From Psychrobacter sp. (GTDB taxonomy: Bacteria; Pseudomonadota; Gammaproteobacteria; Pseudomonadales; Moraxellaceae), in the NCBI GenBank assembly GCA_029267175.1, contig JARIDJ010000079.1, forward strand, positions 1 through 64,000: 64,000 nt of DNA, in the 5' to 3' direction. Made by a program: the position numbers and the translations under genes. The notes below the pieces were generated by a model. It was given only the letters and a program-made list of their open reading frames with translations. It did no database searches and had not been told where the DNA came from. Within the stretch, counting starts at the first letter, position 1. Each line of letters starts with the position of its first letter. Positions 1 through 8,808 of the stretch are shown here, in pieces.

Positions 1-89
1 GTAGAACCTGCACGTGCCCAAATCGCGATACCAAAATAAAGCGCGAAAGAAGCCCCTACGAAAATAATATTAATTACAAATTGACTCAT
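1..89 (-). CDS. Sodium:solute symporter, large subunit (partial, N-terminus only)
   Basis: Only the first 29 codons are in the window; the rest lies beyond the left edge. The translation begins MSQFVINIIFVGASFALYFG and continues into IAIWARAGS, a first membrane helix typical of the acetate/solute SSS-family symporters that pair with a DUF4212 small subunit. It starts 4 bases after the stop of the DUF4212 gene, so the two are co-transcribed. Family knowledge: such pairs import small carboxylates with sodium; the exact substrate cannot be read here. The family call leans on the neighbour as much as on the fragment itself. Confidence 0.75.
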   Translation of the reverse strand, partial: MSQFVINIIFVGASFALYFGIAIWARAGS

Positions 90-93
90 GGGG

Positions 94-354
94 CTATTCC
101 TCGTCTACGCCATATTGTTTATCTAACTTATTCATACGCCAAGCGTAGAAGAAAATTAAGATGATGAACACTCCGATGGAACCTTGCTGAGCGAACCAGA
201 AGCCTAAGTCGGTACCACCGATTTTGATACCAGCTAATAATGGACGTAAAAGAATAGCGAACCCATATGAGCATAATGCCCAAATGATTAGGCTGCCTAT
301 AATAAGACGGATATTGGCGCTCCAATAACCCGATGGATCGTTGTGGTTCTCCAT
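94..354 (-). CDS. DUF4212 protein, small subunit of a sodium:solute symporter
   Basis: An 86-residue membrane protein starting MENHNDPSGYWSANIRLI, with two hydrophobic segments (about residues 14-36 and 53-70) and a charged end (NKLDKQYGVDEE). The YWxANxRL start and the position directly ahead of an SSS symporter match the DUF4212 putative solute:sodium symporter small subunit. An upstream in-frame ATG at 378 would add 8 residues, but AAGGAG lies 7-8 bases before the ATG at 354, so I chose 354. The large subunit follows after 4 bases. Its role in transport (stabilising or regulating the large subunit) is inferred from the conserved pairing. Confidence 0.85.
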   Translation of the reverse strand: MENHNDPSGYWSANIRLIIGSLIIWALCSYGFAILLRPLLAGIKIGGTDLGFWFAQQGSIGVFIILIFFYAWRMNKLDKQYGVDEE

Positions 355-1242
355 AGGACAACTCCTTTTGCCTGACATAAATAAATAGTGTTGATCTAAT
401 ACTAGTAAATAATATTACTTTATCAAATGACCATTGTTTATCAAAACACCTCCAGTAAATACTAAGAAAACTAAGTAAATTCAAAAAGTCATTTTATATC
501 AACGATCTTAAAGCGTTTAGTTGATATCACTAGCAAAAATCCACTAAAAAATTGAACATAATTTGCGCTATGATTATAAAAGCTTACTCTATAACCAGTA
601 GTCCTGATAAGTTTTTAGTGCTAAAGCTTATCAAGAACTCAATTTATGTATAATCGAAAAATTTGTAAGTAAAAGTTTAAAGAAGGGCTTAATAGCCAAT
701 ATCTCGAGTATTTTTACCTAAAAACTCTAAAACTTACTGCTAATTTGTACTTTTTATACACAAAGAGCGTTCACAGTCGTAAACCTATTAGGAATATATA
801 CAATATTTAACCAATTAACAATAAATATATTTCAGTTACTTTATGTAAGTTAATATTTAACTAGTGTAAACCTTATTCTACATCAATCAACAAAAGATGT
901 GAGAAGTGACGCCTGATAAGCCAATTTCTCATAAAGCCACGGTATTAACAAGGCTTTATAACTATAGTAAAGATAAAATCTATAATTACTCATTTATTTA
1001 ATGAATACTTCGCCGTTGATAATAAGCTAAAGTGATAAAACTAGAGTTCTAATTTAGGATAAAAATAGGTAACACAATTACGTTGCCACATTAAGCGAGC
1101 AGCTATAAACTGTGTCGATAATTTACCTGAGATCTGTTGAGATTAGATAAAAGATACCTTAAACCTCTCATTGTTACCGCTCAGTGAGACGCTTTCAAAA
1201 TATGAAAGCTTATATTAATAAACGATAATTAAAGGTCATAAC
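355..1242. other. Long AT-rich divergent intergenic region
   Basis: About 890 bases between two divergent transporter genes. I see no convincing gene. It holds many short A/T runs, an imperfect hairpin at 606-632 (gataag/cttatc arms) and a short hairpin at 1192-1208 just before the symporter start. It must hold the promoters of both transporters; the length suggests complex regulation or decayed sequence. No glycine riboswitch core is visible ahead of the symporter. Confidence 0.6.
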
Positions 1243-2739
1243 ATGGTTGAAGCAATAGCGAATTGGTTCAATGACACCGTAAACTATGGTGTCAGTATAA
1301 TCTGGGGAAATAATGATTGGTTGATTGCCAATAATCCTTGGTATGGCCTATTGATGTTTGTGCTGATTGGCGCTGGTCTCTACTTTACGTTGGTGACCCG
1401 CTTTATGCAGTTTCGACATTTTGGCCATATGTGGAAATTATTATGGGTCTCAAACCAAGGACGTAGAGACGGTGGTATTAGCTCGTTTGAAGCCTTGATG
1501 ACCTCTCTAGCGGCGCGCGTGGGTACTGGTAACTTAGCTGGGGTAGCGATTGCTATCTATTTGGGCGGGCCTGGCGCAGTCTTTTGGATGTGGATGACGG
1601 CGCTAGTGGGTATGTCGACCAGCTTTATTGAGTCAACTTTGGCGCAAGCTTACAAAATACCGCATAATGATAATGTATACCGCGGTGGTCCTGCCTACTA
1701 TATAGAAAAAGGCTTGGGCCAACGCTGGATGGCAATATTTTTCTCTGTTTGTCTACTAGTAGCTTTTGGTTTAGCCTTTAATGGGGTGCAGTCAAACACT
1801 ATTGCGCAAGCGACTAATGAAGCTTTTGGTATCCCGACATGGATGACAGGTCTTATCTTAGTCGTCTTGGTAGCGCCAGTAGTATTTGGAGGGCTACGCT
1901 CGGTGGCGCGTATCGCTGGTAAAATCGTACCGATAATGGCTATTTTATACATCTTATTAGCCTTATTTATCATTGTGACTAATTTTAGCGAGTTTCCAGC
2001 AGCTATAGCTTTGATAGTGAAGTCCGCGTTTGGCTTTGAGCAAGCCGCGGGCGGAGTACTGGGTTATGGTATTGCGCAAGCTATTATTAACGGGGTTAAA
2101 CGTGGCTTGTTTTCTAACGAAGCGGGTATGGGCTCAGCGCCTAATGCGGCGGCAACCGCGCAAAGTCATCCTGATCATCCAGCGGTACAAGGTTTTATGC
2201 AAATGCTAGGGGTGTTTATGGATACGCTAGTTATTTGTACTGCGACAGCCTCTATTATTATCTTATCCGGGGTAGTGGATCCTAGCGTCGAACAAGAAGG
2301 CATTCAGTTAACGCAGCTAGCGCTATCGCAATATGTCGGTGATTGGGGCGTTATCTTTGTAGCTATTGCGATTTTCTTTTTCTCATTTACCTCCATCATT
2401 GCTAACTACAGTTATGGGGAGTCAAACCTTGAATTTATCTCTGGTAGCAAAAATGCCAAAGTCATGATTATGATTTTCCGCTTTATGGTACTGGGCATGG
2501 TATTTGTTGGCGCTATCGCCAGCTTACCAGCTATATGGAACTTTGCTGATTTATCGATGGGGCTGATGGCATTGACCAACTTAGTCGCTATCGTTATATT
2601 GTCGCCTGTAGCGCTAAGAATCCTACGTGATTATGAGCGGCAAATAAAAGAAGGTAAGTCAGGCGATCAAATCAAATTCAATCCTGATAACTTTGTGAAG
2701 TTAAAAGATGAAGCTAATCGTGATGCTTGGTCTGATTAA
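1243..2739 (+). CDS. Alanine/glycine:cation symporter (AGCS family)
   Basis: A 498-residue inner-membrane protein with about ten hydrophobic segments. It carries the AGCS signatures: GTGNLAGVAIAIYLGGPGA near residue 93 and NEAGMGSAPNAAATA near residue 292. Members import alanine or glycine with sodium (or protons). Length is normal to slightly long, with a hydrophilic C-terminal tail of about 40 residues (EGKSGDQIKFNPDNFVKLK). A modest AAAGG lies 10 bases before the ATG. It is a single gene closed by the terminator at 2772-2806. Substrate choice between alanine and glycine cannot be decided from the sequence. Confidence 0.93.
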   Translation: MVEAIANWFNDTVNYGVSIIWGNNDWLIANNPWYGLLMFVLIGAGLYFTLVTRFMQFRHFGHMWKLLWVSNQGRRDGGISSFEALMTSLAARVGTGNLAGVAIAIYLGGPGAVFWMWMTALVGMSTSFIESTLAQAYKIPHNDNVYRGGPAYYIEKGLGQRWMAIFFSVCLLVAFGLAFNGVQSNTIAQATNEAFGIPTWMTGLILVVLVAPVVFGGLRSVARIAGKIVPIMAILYILLALFIIVTNFSEFPAAIALIVKSAFGFEQAAGGVLGYGIAQAIINGVKRGLFSNEAGMGSAPNAAATAQSHPDHPAVQGFMQMLGVFMDTLVICTATASIIILSGVVDPSVEQEGIQLTQLALSQYVGDWGVIFVAIAIFFFSFTSIIANYSYGESNLEFISGSKNAKVMIMIFRFMVLGMVFVGAIASLPAIWNFADLSMGLMALTNLVAIVILSPVALRILRDYERQIKEGKSGDQIKFNPDNFVKLKDEANRDAWSD

Positions 2740-2771
2740 CTTAGATTGATAATATTAAACTTTGCTAAACT

Positions 2772-2806
2772 AAAAAACCGCCCTTAAAAAATAAGGGCGG
2801 TTTTTT
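2772..2806. terminator. Bidirectional rho-independent terminator
   Basis: A GC-rich stem ccgccctta/taagggcgg flanked by an A run on the left and a T run on the right. It sits between two convergent genes (symporter and ETF-QO) and can serve both strands. Confidence 0.92.
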
Positions 2807-2828
2807 GGTTTTTGACTATGGCTTAAAA

Positions 2829-4820
2829 CTACATGTTTGGATAGTTAGGGCCGCCGCCACCTTCTGGCGTTACCCAAGTGATATTTTGTGAAGGATCTTT
2901 GATATCGCAAGTCTTACAATGCACACAGTTTTGGGCATTAATGACAAACTTGGCGCCTTCAGCATCTTGAACCACTTCATAAACCCCAGCTGGGCAGTAT
3001 AAACGCGCAGGCTCGGCATATAATGGCAAATTAATCGAGATTGGCACAGTAGGATCAGTAAGCTTTAAATGTACGGGTTGATCTTCGGCGTGGTTGGTAT
3101 TGGAGATAAAAACCGATGATAATTTATCAAAAATCAGCTTACCATCAGGCTTAGGATAAGTAGGCTGATAGGCATGAACGGCTCGCTCAAGCTGACTATA
3201 ATCATGAGTATTATCACGAATAGTCAATGGCATCTTACCGCCAAGCAAGTTTTGATCGATAAAGTTGAACGCGCCGCCCATCCATTGACCCATACGGTGC
3301 ATAGCAGGTGAGAAATTACGGGCCTCATAGTTGTCTTGATATAACCATGACTCTTCATACATAGTAGTATAAGCCACTACTTCATCATGTTGACGCCCTG
3401 CTTGTATAGCCTCAAACACTGCCTCAGCCGCCAGCATACCGGACTTCATTGAAGTATGTGTGCCTTTGATTTTGGCCGGATTTAAGAAACCAGCATCATC
3501 ACCAGCTAATACCCCACCTGGGAAAGTGAGCTTAGGTAGTGAGTTGAGACCGCCTTTCGTTAAGGCGCGTGCTCCATAAGAGAGACGCTCGCCGCCTTCC
3601 AAAATATTACGAATGAGCGGATGTAGCTTTAGGCGCTGCATCTCATCAAAGGGTGACATATAAGGATTTGAGTAGGACAAATCGATAACCATACCAAAGC
3701 TGACTTGATTGTTTTCAGCAAAGTATAGCCACCAGCCACCCGAAGATCCTGTATCCGTCAACGGCCAACCAGAACCGTGCATGACCACGCCTTCTTCGTG
3801 TTTGGCTGGATCGATATCCCAAAGCTCTTTTAGACCAATTCCATAGTGCTGTGGATCAGAATCATTATCCAAACCAAAACGGCTAATCAGGCGCTTGCCT
3901 AAATGTCCGCGTGATCCTTCAGCAAAAATAGTGTATTTGGCTAGTAGCTCATAGCCCGGCTCAAAGCTAGGCTTCTCACTACCATCAGCAGCAACGCCCA
4001 TATCGCCAGTCAAAATACCCTTGACCGAACCATCGTCATTATAAAGAATATCCGCTGCTGGGAAGCCTGGGAACATCATCACTTCAAGCTCTTCTGCTTG
4101 CTCAGCGAGCCAGCGTACCACGTTAGCCAATGACACAATGTAATTGCCATCATTGTGCATTAAAGAGGGCACGACAGAATCGATAAGTTTAGTGGCTTTG
4201 GTTGCAGAGCCTAGCATATACAAGCGATCTTCAATCGCTGGCACGTTCAGAGGCGCGCCTTTCTCTTTCCAGTCAGGAATAAGCTCATCTAAAGCACGCG
4301 GCTCCATGACCGCGCCAGATAAAATATGGGCACCAAACTCAGAGCCTTTTTCGACCACACAAACCATGAATTCATCATTGCCTGCAGCAATAGCTTGTTG
4401 ACGCAGACGAATAGCTGCAGAAAGACCGGCAGGACCGCCGCCAACGACAATAACGTCAAACTCCATAGATTCGCGCTCAACCTCAGGCTCGATCTCTTCG
4501 ATAGGCTCAGCAGCTATAGGCTCTGCTACTTTTTCTGTCATAGGTTCAATGCCCGCTTCTTCAGCAGTTGCCTCTTCAACGACAGCGGTATTAGCAACCG
4601 GTTCTGCTACGATTGCTTCTTTAACAGCCGCTTTATCTTCAACCACTGGTTCAGTAATATCTTGTTCGACCACTACTTTATCAGCTACCGGCTCTTCAGC
4701 AGTCACTTTTGTCATCGCTACTTCTTCATCTATTGCGTTAGCCTCAGACTCAGCTATTACCTCATTAGTATCCACAGTCTCTGCATCTACGACTGGCGTT
4801 TGCTTATCTTGTTCTTGCAT
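2829..4820 (-). CDS. Electron transfer flavoprotein-ubiquinone oxidoreductase with acidic N-terminal extension
   Basis: A 663-residue protein. From residue 119 it matches ETF-QO: FAD-binding VIVVGGGPAGLSAA (about 123-136), GG doublet and ubiquinone-binding regions in the middle, and a C-terminal 4Fe-4S site with four cysteines in YCPAG and NCVHCKTCDIKDP. It passes electrons from ETF (fed by acyl-CoA dehydrogenases) to membrane ubiquinone. Residues 1-118 are an extra Glu/Ala/Val-rich, low-complexity segment not found in the usual ~550-residue enzyme. AGGAG stands 7 bases before the ATG at 4820, whereas the internal Met119 (4466) has only a weak GAG, so the long form looks real. No etfAB genes are adjacent. 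The FadB-FadA operon at 32-36 kb is a functional partner. Confidence 0.95.
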   Translation of the reverse strand: MQEQDKQTPVVDAETVDTNEVIAESEANAIDEEVAMTKVTAEEPVADKVVVEQDITEPVVEDKAAVKEAIVAEPVANTAVVEEATAEEAGIEPMTEKVAEPIAAEPIEEIEPEVERESMEFDVIVVGGGPAGLSAAIRLRQQAIAAGNDEFMVCVVEKGSEFGAHILSGAVMEPRALDELIPDWKEKGAPLNVPAIEDRLYMLGSATKATKLIDSVVPSLMHNDGNYIVSLANVVRWLAEQAEELEVMMFPGFPAADILYNDDGSVKGILTGDMGVAADGSEKPSFEPGYELLAKYTIFAEGSRGHLGKRLISRFGLDNDSDPQHYGIGLKELWDIDPAKHEEGVVMHGSGWPLTDTGSSGGWWLYFAENNQVSFGMVIDLSYSNPYMSPFDEMQRLKLHPLIRNILEGGERLSYGARALTKGGLNSLPKLTFPGGVLAGDDAGFLNPAKIKGTHTSMKSGMLAAEAVFEAIQAGRQHDEVVAYTTMYEESWLYQDNYEARNFSPAMHRMGQWMGGAFNFIDQNLLGGKMPLTIRDNTHDYSQLERAVHAYQPTYPKPDGKLIFDKLSSVFISNTNHAEDQPVHLKLTDPTVPISINLPLYAEPARLYCPAGVYEVVQDAEGAKFVINAQNCVHCKTCDIKDPSQNITWVTPEGGGGPNYPNM

Positions 4821-5207
4821 ACCTACTCCTAAATTCTTAGTGGCTTATCTTTGGACATTATTAGCATTACAATCAAATAAGGCTTGCGCTACTGATAGCC
4901 GAAGATATATGGCTGCCCGATAAAACTGTCTTTGCGGTATCAATGCTGAGCTCTTAGACTTATGGTTAATTAAGAGAGACATTGAAAAAATACTCACGCG
5001 ACTGTTTCAATAAAAAATCGTTACTCATTATAAAAGAAAAACATTACAAACACGATACGCATTTGTGGGCATCAGTGTTAAGGTAAAGTTATAAATATTA
5101 AAGCTGATGGATGATAACAATTTATCACATTTAAAACTAAATTTAATGACTGTATTGTATATAACAAACTTTAACTAATAATAAATCAATCATTAGGACA
5201 CTGCCTC
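4821..5207. other. Divergent intergenic region
   Basis: About 390 AT-rich bases between ETF-QO and the DUF1285 gene. It must hold both promoters. I see no gene, terminator-like hairpin or strong operator in it. Confidence 0.5.
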
Positions 5208-5894
5208 ATGGATAATAATCATAAAGCTGGCGATAAAAACCGTATAAATAGCGCTGAAGTCACGGCAGATATACCGAACGACCTAAAAGATATGGAGGCA
5301 CTTAGCCACTATATAAAGTCAGTAGCAGGCGTTCGACAAGCTCGTAGTATTCCTCCATTAGACCAATGGCAGCCAGAACAGACCATAGATATGGACCTTG
5401 TCATAAAAGCCAATGGTGAATGGTGGCATGAGGGTACTCATATGACGCGTGAGTCATTAGTCAGTTTATTTGCTACTATTTTATGGAAAGAAGAAATAAA
5501 CGGTAAGGTTGAGTACTTCCTAAAAACACCGGTACAAAAATTGCGTATTAAAGTTGAAGATGCGCCGCTACTGATTAATGATGTTGGTATTGTCACTGAA
5601 GATGAAGTTAGTTGGCTTGAATTTAGTACCTCAACAGGGGATATAGTCCGTTTGGATCAGCAGCATCAACTAGAACTGCGTCCCTTTTATACCAATGATA
5701 CAACAGAGTCTAGTGCTACTTCGCAAGTACGTCCCTATATGCTAGTGCGTAATGGACTAGAGGCCTTGGTAGGCCGCAATACTTTTTATCATTTGACTCA
5801 AATCGGCAAATTAACCGCAGAGCAGGGAGTGACTACTTTGACCTTACATAGTGGTGGTCAAGACTATGAGCTTTCTATGCCTGATGAGGGATAG
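5208..5894 (+). CDS. DUF1285 domain-containing protein
   Basis: A 228-residue soluble protein. The segment from about residue 55 (IDMDLVIKANGEWWHEG, then TRESLVSLFATILWKEE, YFLKTPVQKLRI and DAPLLINDV) is the DUF1285 pattern. The first 45 residues are hydrophilic and variable, and the C-terminus is somewhat longer than in typical members (about 180-200 residues). AGGACACTGCCTC precedes the ATG. Function is unknown; family structures show small beta-rich domains. It stands alone between two AT-rich spacers. Confidence 0.85.
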   Translation: MDNNHKAGDKNRINSAEVTADIPNDLKDMEALSHYIKSVAGVRQARSIPPLDQWQPEQTIDMDLVIKANGEWWHEGTHMTRESLVSLFATILWKEEINGKVEYFLKTPVQKLRIKVEDAPLLINDVGIVTEDEVSWLEFSTSTGDIVRLDQQHQLELRPFYTNDTTESSATSQVRPYMLVRNGLEALVGRNTFYHLTQIGKLTAEQGVTTLTLHSGGQDYELSMPDEG

Positions 5895-6116
5895 CTTACT
5901 ATATTATTTGCAATAAAAGTCAGCTCATCGTCTACTAACTATATTTTGTCGACAGCTAGTTTACAAAACGATAGTCTACTATATAATCCTCACTATAAAC
6001 TAGTCGTGATGAGCGTTGCTCTTAATTCTTATAGCTATTAGCGGTTAGGATGATAGATAATAGTTTATTTTTAAAAAGCCGCTACTATCTATCAAACTAT
6101 TCTTTATAAAAATAAT

Positions 6117-6989
6117 ATGCCCAAAATCAGTGAGCAACAATTAGCAGAAAATCTGCAAGCTTCTAATAACGTAATGGCTAGTGCCCCGATAGGAATATTT
6201 GATTCGGGGATAGGTGGGCTATCGGTTTATCGGCACTTAGCTCAGCAATTGCCCGCTGAACGTTATGTTTATTATGCCGATACTTTGCATGTGCCTTATG
6301 GTAATCGCGACAGTCGAGAGATAGAAGCGCTTACTCTAAACGCAGTTGAATGGTTATATCAGCAAGGCTGCAAGCTTATCGTCATTGCTTGTAACAGCGC
6401 CTCAGCCCATGCGCTGAGCTTAGCGCGCGTGCGCTATCCCCAGATACCAATAGTAGGGTTGGTACCAGCGCTCAAGCCTGCGGTATTAGCTAGCCGTAGT
6501 AAGCATGTGGCAGTACTAGCCACCAAAGCTACTCTTGAAGGGGCGCTACTCAATCAAGTTATCACCGATATAGCTGCGCCTAATAATACTACTGTAAGTA
6601 AGTATTTTGATCCACAGCTGGTGCCTTGGGTGGAAGCTGGCATGCCTAGTAATGCCCAAACTGCGAGTCATCTGCGTCAACGACTACTACATCTAGCAGC
6701 AGAGGGGATTGATTGTTTGGTGCTTGGCTGTACTCATTATCCTTTTTTTAAAGAGTTTTTATTGCAAGAGATTGAACAGCAACAGCTGGCTATAACGGTG
6801 GTAGACTCAGGACAAGCTATAGCTGCTAGGGTGCAGTCCTTGCTGATAGATAATAAAATGCTGGCTTTGTTAGATGCTGATAATGAAAGCTATCCCTTAC
6901 GATTTTATGCTAGCAAATATGATGACAAATTGGCTCAATTGGTCGAGCGTCTGCTTGGCCAAAAGGTAGATATTCACTATCTTACTTAA
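6117..6989 (+). CDS. murI: Glutamate racemase
   Basis: A 290-residue cytoplasmic enzyme that makes D-glutamate for peptidoglycan. It shows the substrate motif GIFDSGIGGLSV (about 26-37), YYADTLHVPYG, and both catalytic cysteines: Cys92 in IACNSAS and Cys205 in LGCTHYPF. Length is slightly above the usual 265-285 because of a 23-residue lead before PIGIFDSG. An internal Met at residue 20 is an alternative start; neither ATG has a strong ribosome site, so the N-terminus is uncertain. The DUF4062 gene follows after 80 bases. Confidence 0.96.
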   Translation: MPKISEQQLAENLQASNNVMASAPIGIFDSGIGGLSVYRHLAQQLPAERYVYYADTLHVPYGNRDSREIEALTLNAVEWLYQQGCKLIVIACNSASAHALSLARVRYPQIPIVGLVPALKPAVLASRSKHVAVLATKATLEGALLNQVITDIAAPNNTTVSKYFDPQLVPWVEAGMPSNAQTASHLRQRLLHLAAEGIDCLVLGCTHYPFFKEFLLQEIEQQQLAITVVDSGQAIAARVQSLLIDNKMLALLDADNESYPLRFYASKYDDKLAQLVERLLGQKVDIHYLT

Positions 6990-7069
6990 AGCTATTAATA
7001 TAAATAATTAGTAGGCTGTGCTCGGTACAGAGCGCTTGCATAGTTACAGCAAAATATATAGAGGTTACT

Positions 7070-8080
7070 TTGCCAAGTCGTCGATATCACATTCATGTTA
7101 TCTGCGTTGCTCATAGCCAGCCCCTGGTTTTGGATAGTCTAGCGGTTTTTTTTCAGTCACGTGCGTTTTTGACTCATGATATCTCTACTCATTTAGCACA
7201 GTCGGCTCTATATGGTCGTCAGTGCGTTGATGTGTGCGATTATGTATTAATTCTCATCGGCGATAGTTATGGCACAGTGCAAAACACTGGCTTTAGCCAA
7301 ATGCATTTAAGCTATTTTAATGCAAAAGCTAGAGCGAAGCCGATGATGGCGCTGATAAAGAGACATTATGATGCTGAAGAGCTCAATCCACAGCTCAAAG
7401 CTTTTACTCAGATTGTAGAGCAACAAAAAAGCAATGTGCATTATTATGATGATAATACTGACATAAAGCAGCTGCTAAATACTGCACACATTGAGATGAT
7501 AAAAAAACCTGAGGTAGTAACCGGTTGGCTCAGCGCTAAAGACAGCGCGACTAGTATGGATAATAGAGCAGCTAATAGCCCAGCGGCTAATTCACTTAGA
7601 GGTATGAGCGCTCAAAATAATAAACACGGTACTAATAACTATACGGCTACTGACACTATTACCACCACGCTTGAATTAACCCAGTCTTTTGATATTGAAT
7701 ATATGGCACAAGCTTACGAAGAGGGTAATCTAACCGATGTCACTATGACTATGACACTGACTTGGCAAAACGTTTTGCAGGCTTTAGGGACGATGCCGGC
7801 GTTTTTTTCTAGTTATGGTTTACAAAGTCAACTCAATCGTTTGATCGCCTCCAAAGCTGAGCTTGATATAAAAAAGCTCATGCCTAAAGTCCATGCTGTC
7901 GCTCGCTGTCAGATTATAAAAAGCGATTTGGATAAATTGCAAAGATTATTAATAGCAGCCAACTGGATACAGATAAAGAGCTCAGGCTCTGAGATACGCT
8001 CTACCAAAGAGCTGTGGAGCCTAACCTTTTATGCCAAAAAATTACTAGAAGAAAGTCAGACTAGTCATTATTCTGAATAA
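7070..8080 (+). CDS. DUF4062 domain protein with unknown C-terminal region
   Basis: A 336-residue protein starting at a TTG preceded by GAGG (7061-7064). Residues 5-110 match DUF4062: an IHVICVA strand, a ...CDYVLILIGDSYGT core and an FSQMHLSYFNAKARAKPMMA helix. Family knowledge: DUF4062 is a small TIR-like/flavodoxin-like fold usually placed at the N-terminus of large signalling NTPases or conflict proteins. Here it is followed by a low-complexity linker (about 165-210, rich in Asn/Ala/Thr) and about 120 residues I do not recognise, with no P-loop. It sits 80 bases after murI. Function is unknown. Confidence 0.75.
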   Translation: MPSRRYHIHVICVAHSQPLVLDSLAVFFQSRAFLTHDISTHLAQSALYGRQCVDVCDYVLILIGDSYGTVQNTGFSQMHLSYFNAKARAKPMMALIKRHYDAEELNPQLKAFTQIVEQQKSNVHYYDDNTDIKQLLNTAHIEMIKKPEVVTGWLSAKDSATSMDNRAANSPAANSLRGMSAQNNKHGTNNYTATDTITTTLELTQSFDIEYMAQAYEEGNLTDVTMTMTLTWQNVLQALGTMPAFFSSYGLQSQLNRLIASKAELDIKKLMPKVHAVARCQIIKSDLDKLQRLLIAANWIQIKSSGSEIRSTKELWSLTFYAKKLLEESQTSHYSE

Positions 8081-8399
8081 TCTTTTAGCCTAATCGCAAA
8101 ATTATTGTGCCGACTGTACTTATGTCATAGATTATAGCTATGGTGCCATAAGCCCCATCTTCTGTATTTAGTCCAGCTCCCACTTATCGCTTAAAACTCT
8201 CTATGCTTGCCTGCCGATTGAGCCGTGCTACGTTTTGTAATACAAAGCATACGTGTCAGCGCTTGTTAAAGGGCGTCATATTCATAATAATAGAAGCTAA
8301 TAACAAATACAGTTAATAGTTGCTATAGCTATAAGGTATAAAAAATAACATACGACGATTATAAGAAAACGAAGTTAACCATTGATTAAGGAGAGCACG
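8081..8399. other. Intergenic region with a small palindrome
   Basis: About 320 bases. A short dyad centred near 8240 (ttttgta-a-tacaaag, extending to about 8228-8252) could be an operator or a weak hairpin. I see no gene or T-run terminator. Confidence 0.4.
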
Positions 8400-8699
8400 A
8401 TGACTGACTCTAAGCGCGATACATTAAAGCAGGAGCTTGATGCGCTATCCGAAACTATGCACGAGGCCAACCAGTTTCATACTCTAGAAGAGCAAGTTGC
8501 TGATATGAAGCGTCGCGGAATTGATCCTCGTAAAGCTTATAAGGAGCTTGATAGAAAAGAAGAAGATGCAGATTGGGGCGATGAGACTTGGAAAGAGAAC
8601 GGTAAGTGGAAACCTAAAACGCCTGCTGATCTAGATGAAAAAGCTCGTGAAAACTGGGGTGGTGATAGCGGTGAGCCTAATCCTCCTCCTATTGTCTAA
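8400..8699 (+). CDS. Small charged hypothetical protein
   Basis: A 99-residue soluble protein beginning MTDSKRDTLKQELDALSE. The first 50 residues look helical and charged. The rest is rich in Trp, Lys, Asp and Pro (DADWGDETWKENGKWKPKTP) and ends in GEPNPPPIV. No known domain is recognised. The ATG at 8400 has AAGGAG 7 bases upstream; an in-frame TTG at 8382 is less likely because it lies before that site. A strong terminator follows at 8728-8758, so it is a monocistronic, properly expressed gene. Function is unknown. Confidence 0.7.
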   Translation: MTDSKRDTLKQELDALSETMHEANQFHTLEEQVADMKRRGIDPRKAYKELDRKEEDADWGDETWKENGKWKPKTPADLDEKARENWGGDSGEPNPPPIV

Positions 8700-8727
8700 A
8701 CGATGACAAAAGCAGTAGCTCTAGACC

Positions 8728-8758
8728 AAAAGACCACATCAAATTGACGTGGTCTTTT
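8728..8758. terminator. Bidirectional rho-independent terminator
   Basis: Arms aaaagaccac and gtggtctttt around an 11-base loop, followed by T's on the plus strand. It lies between convergent genes. Confidence 0.88.
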
Positions 8759-8808
8759 TGTTTGAGGCTGTTTTATTCAAAACTATTCGCTTTAATGGAC
8801 AAGAAGAT

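Noticed and set aside
1080..1242. Glycine riboswitch ahead of the AGCS symporter
   Set aside because: Such genes often have one, but the conserved glycine aptamer core is not present in the leader.
4549..4923. Ser/Thr/Ala-rich plus-strand frame opposite the ETF-QO extension
   Set aside because: Low-complexity shadow of the Glu/Ala/Val-rich coding sequence on the other strand.
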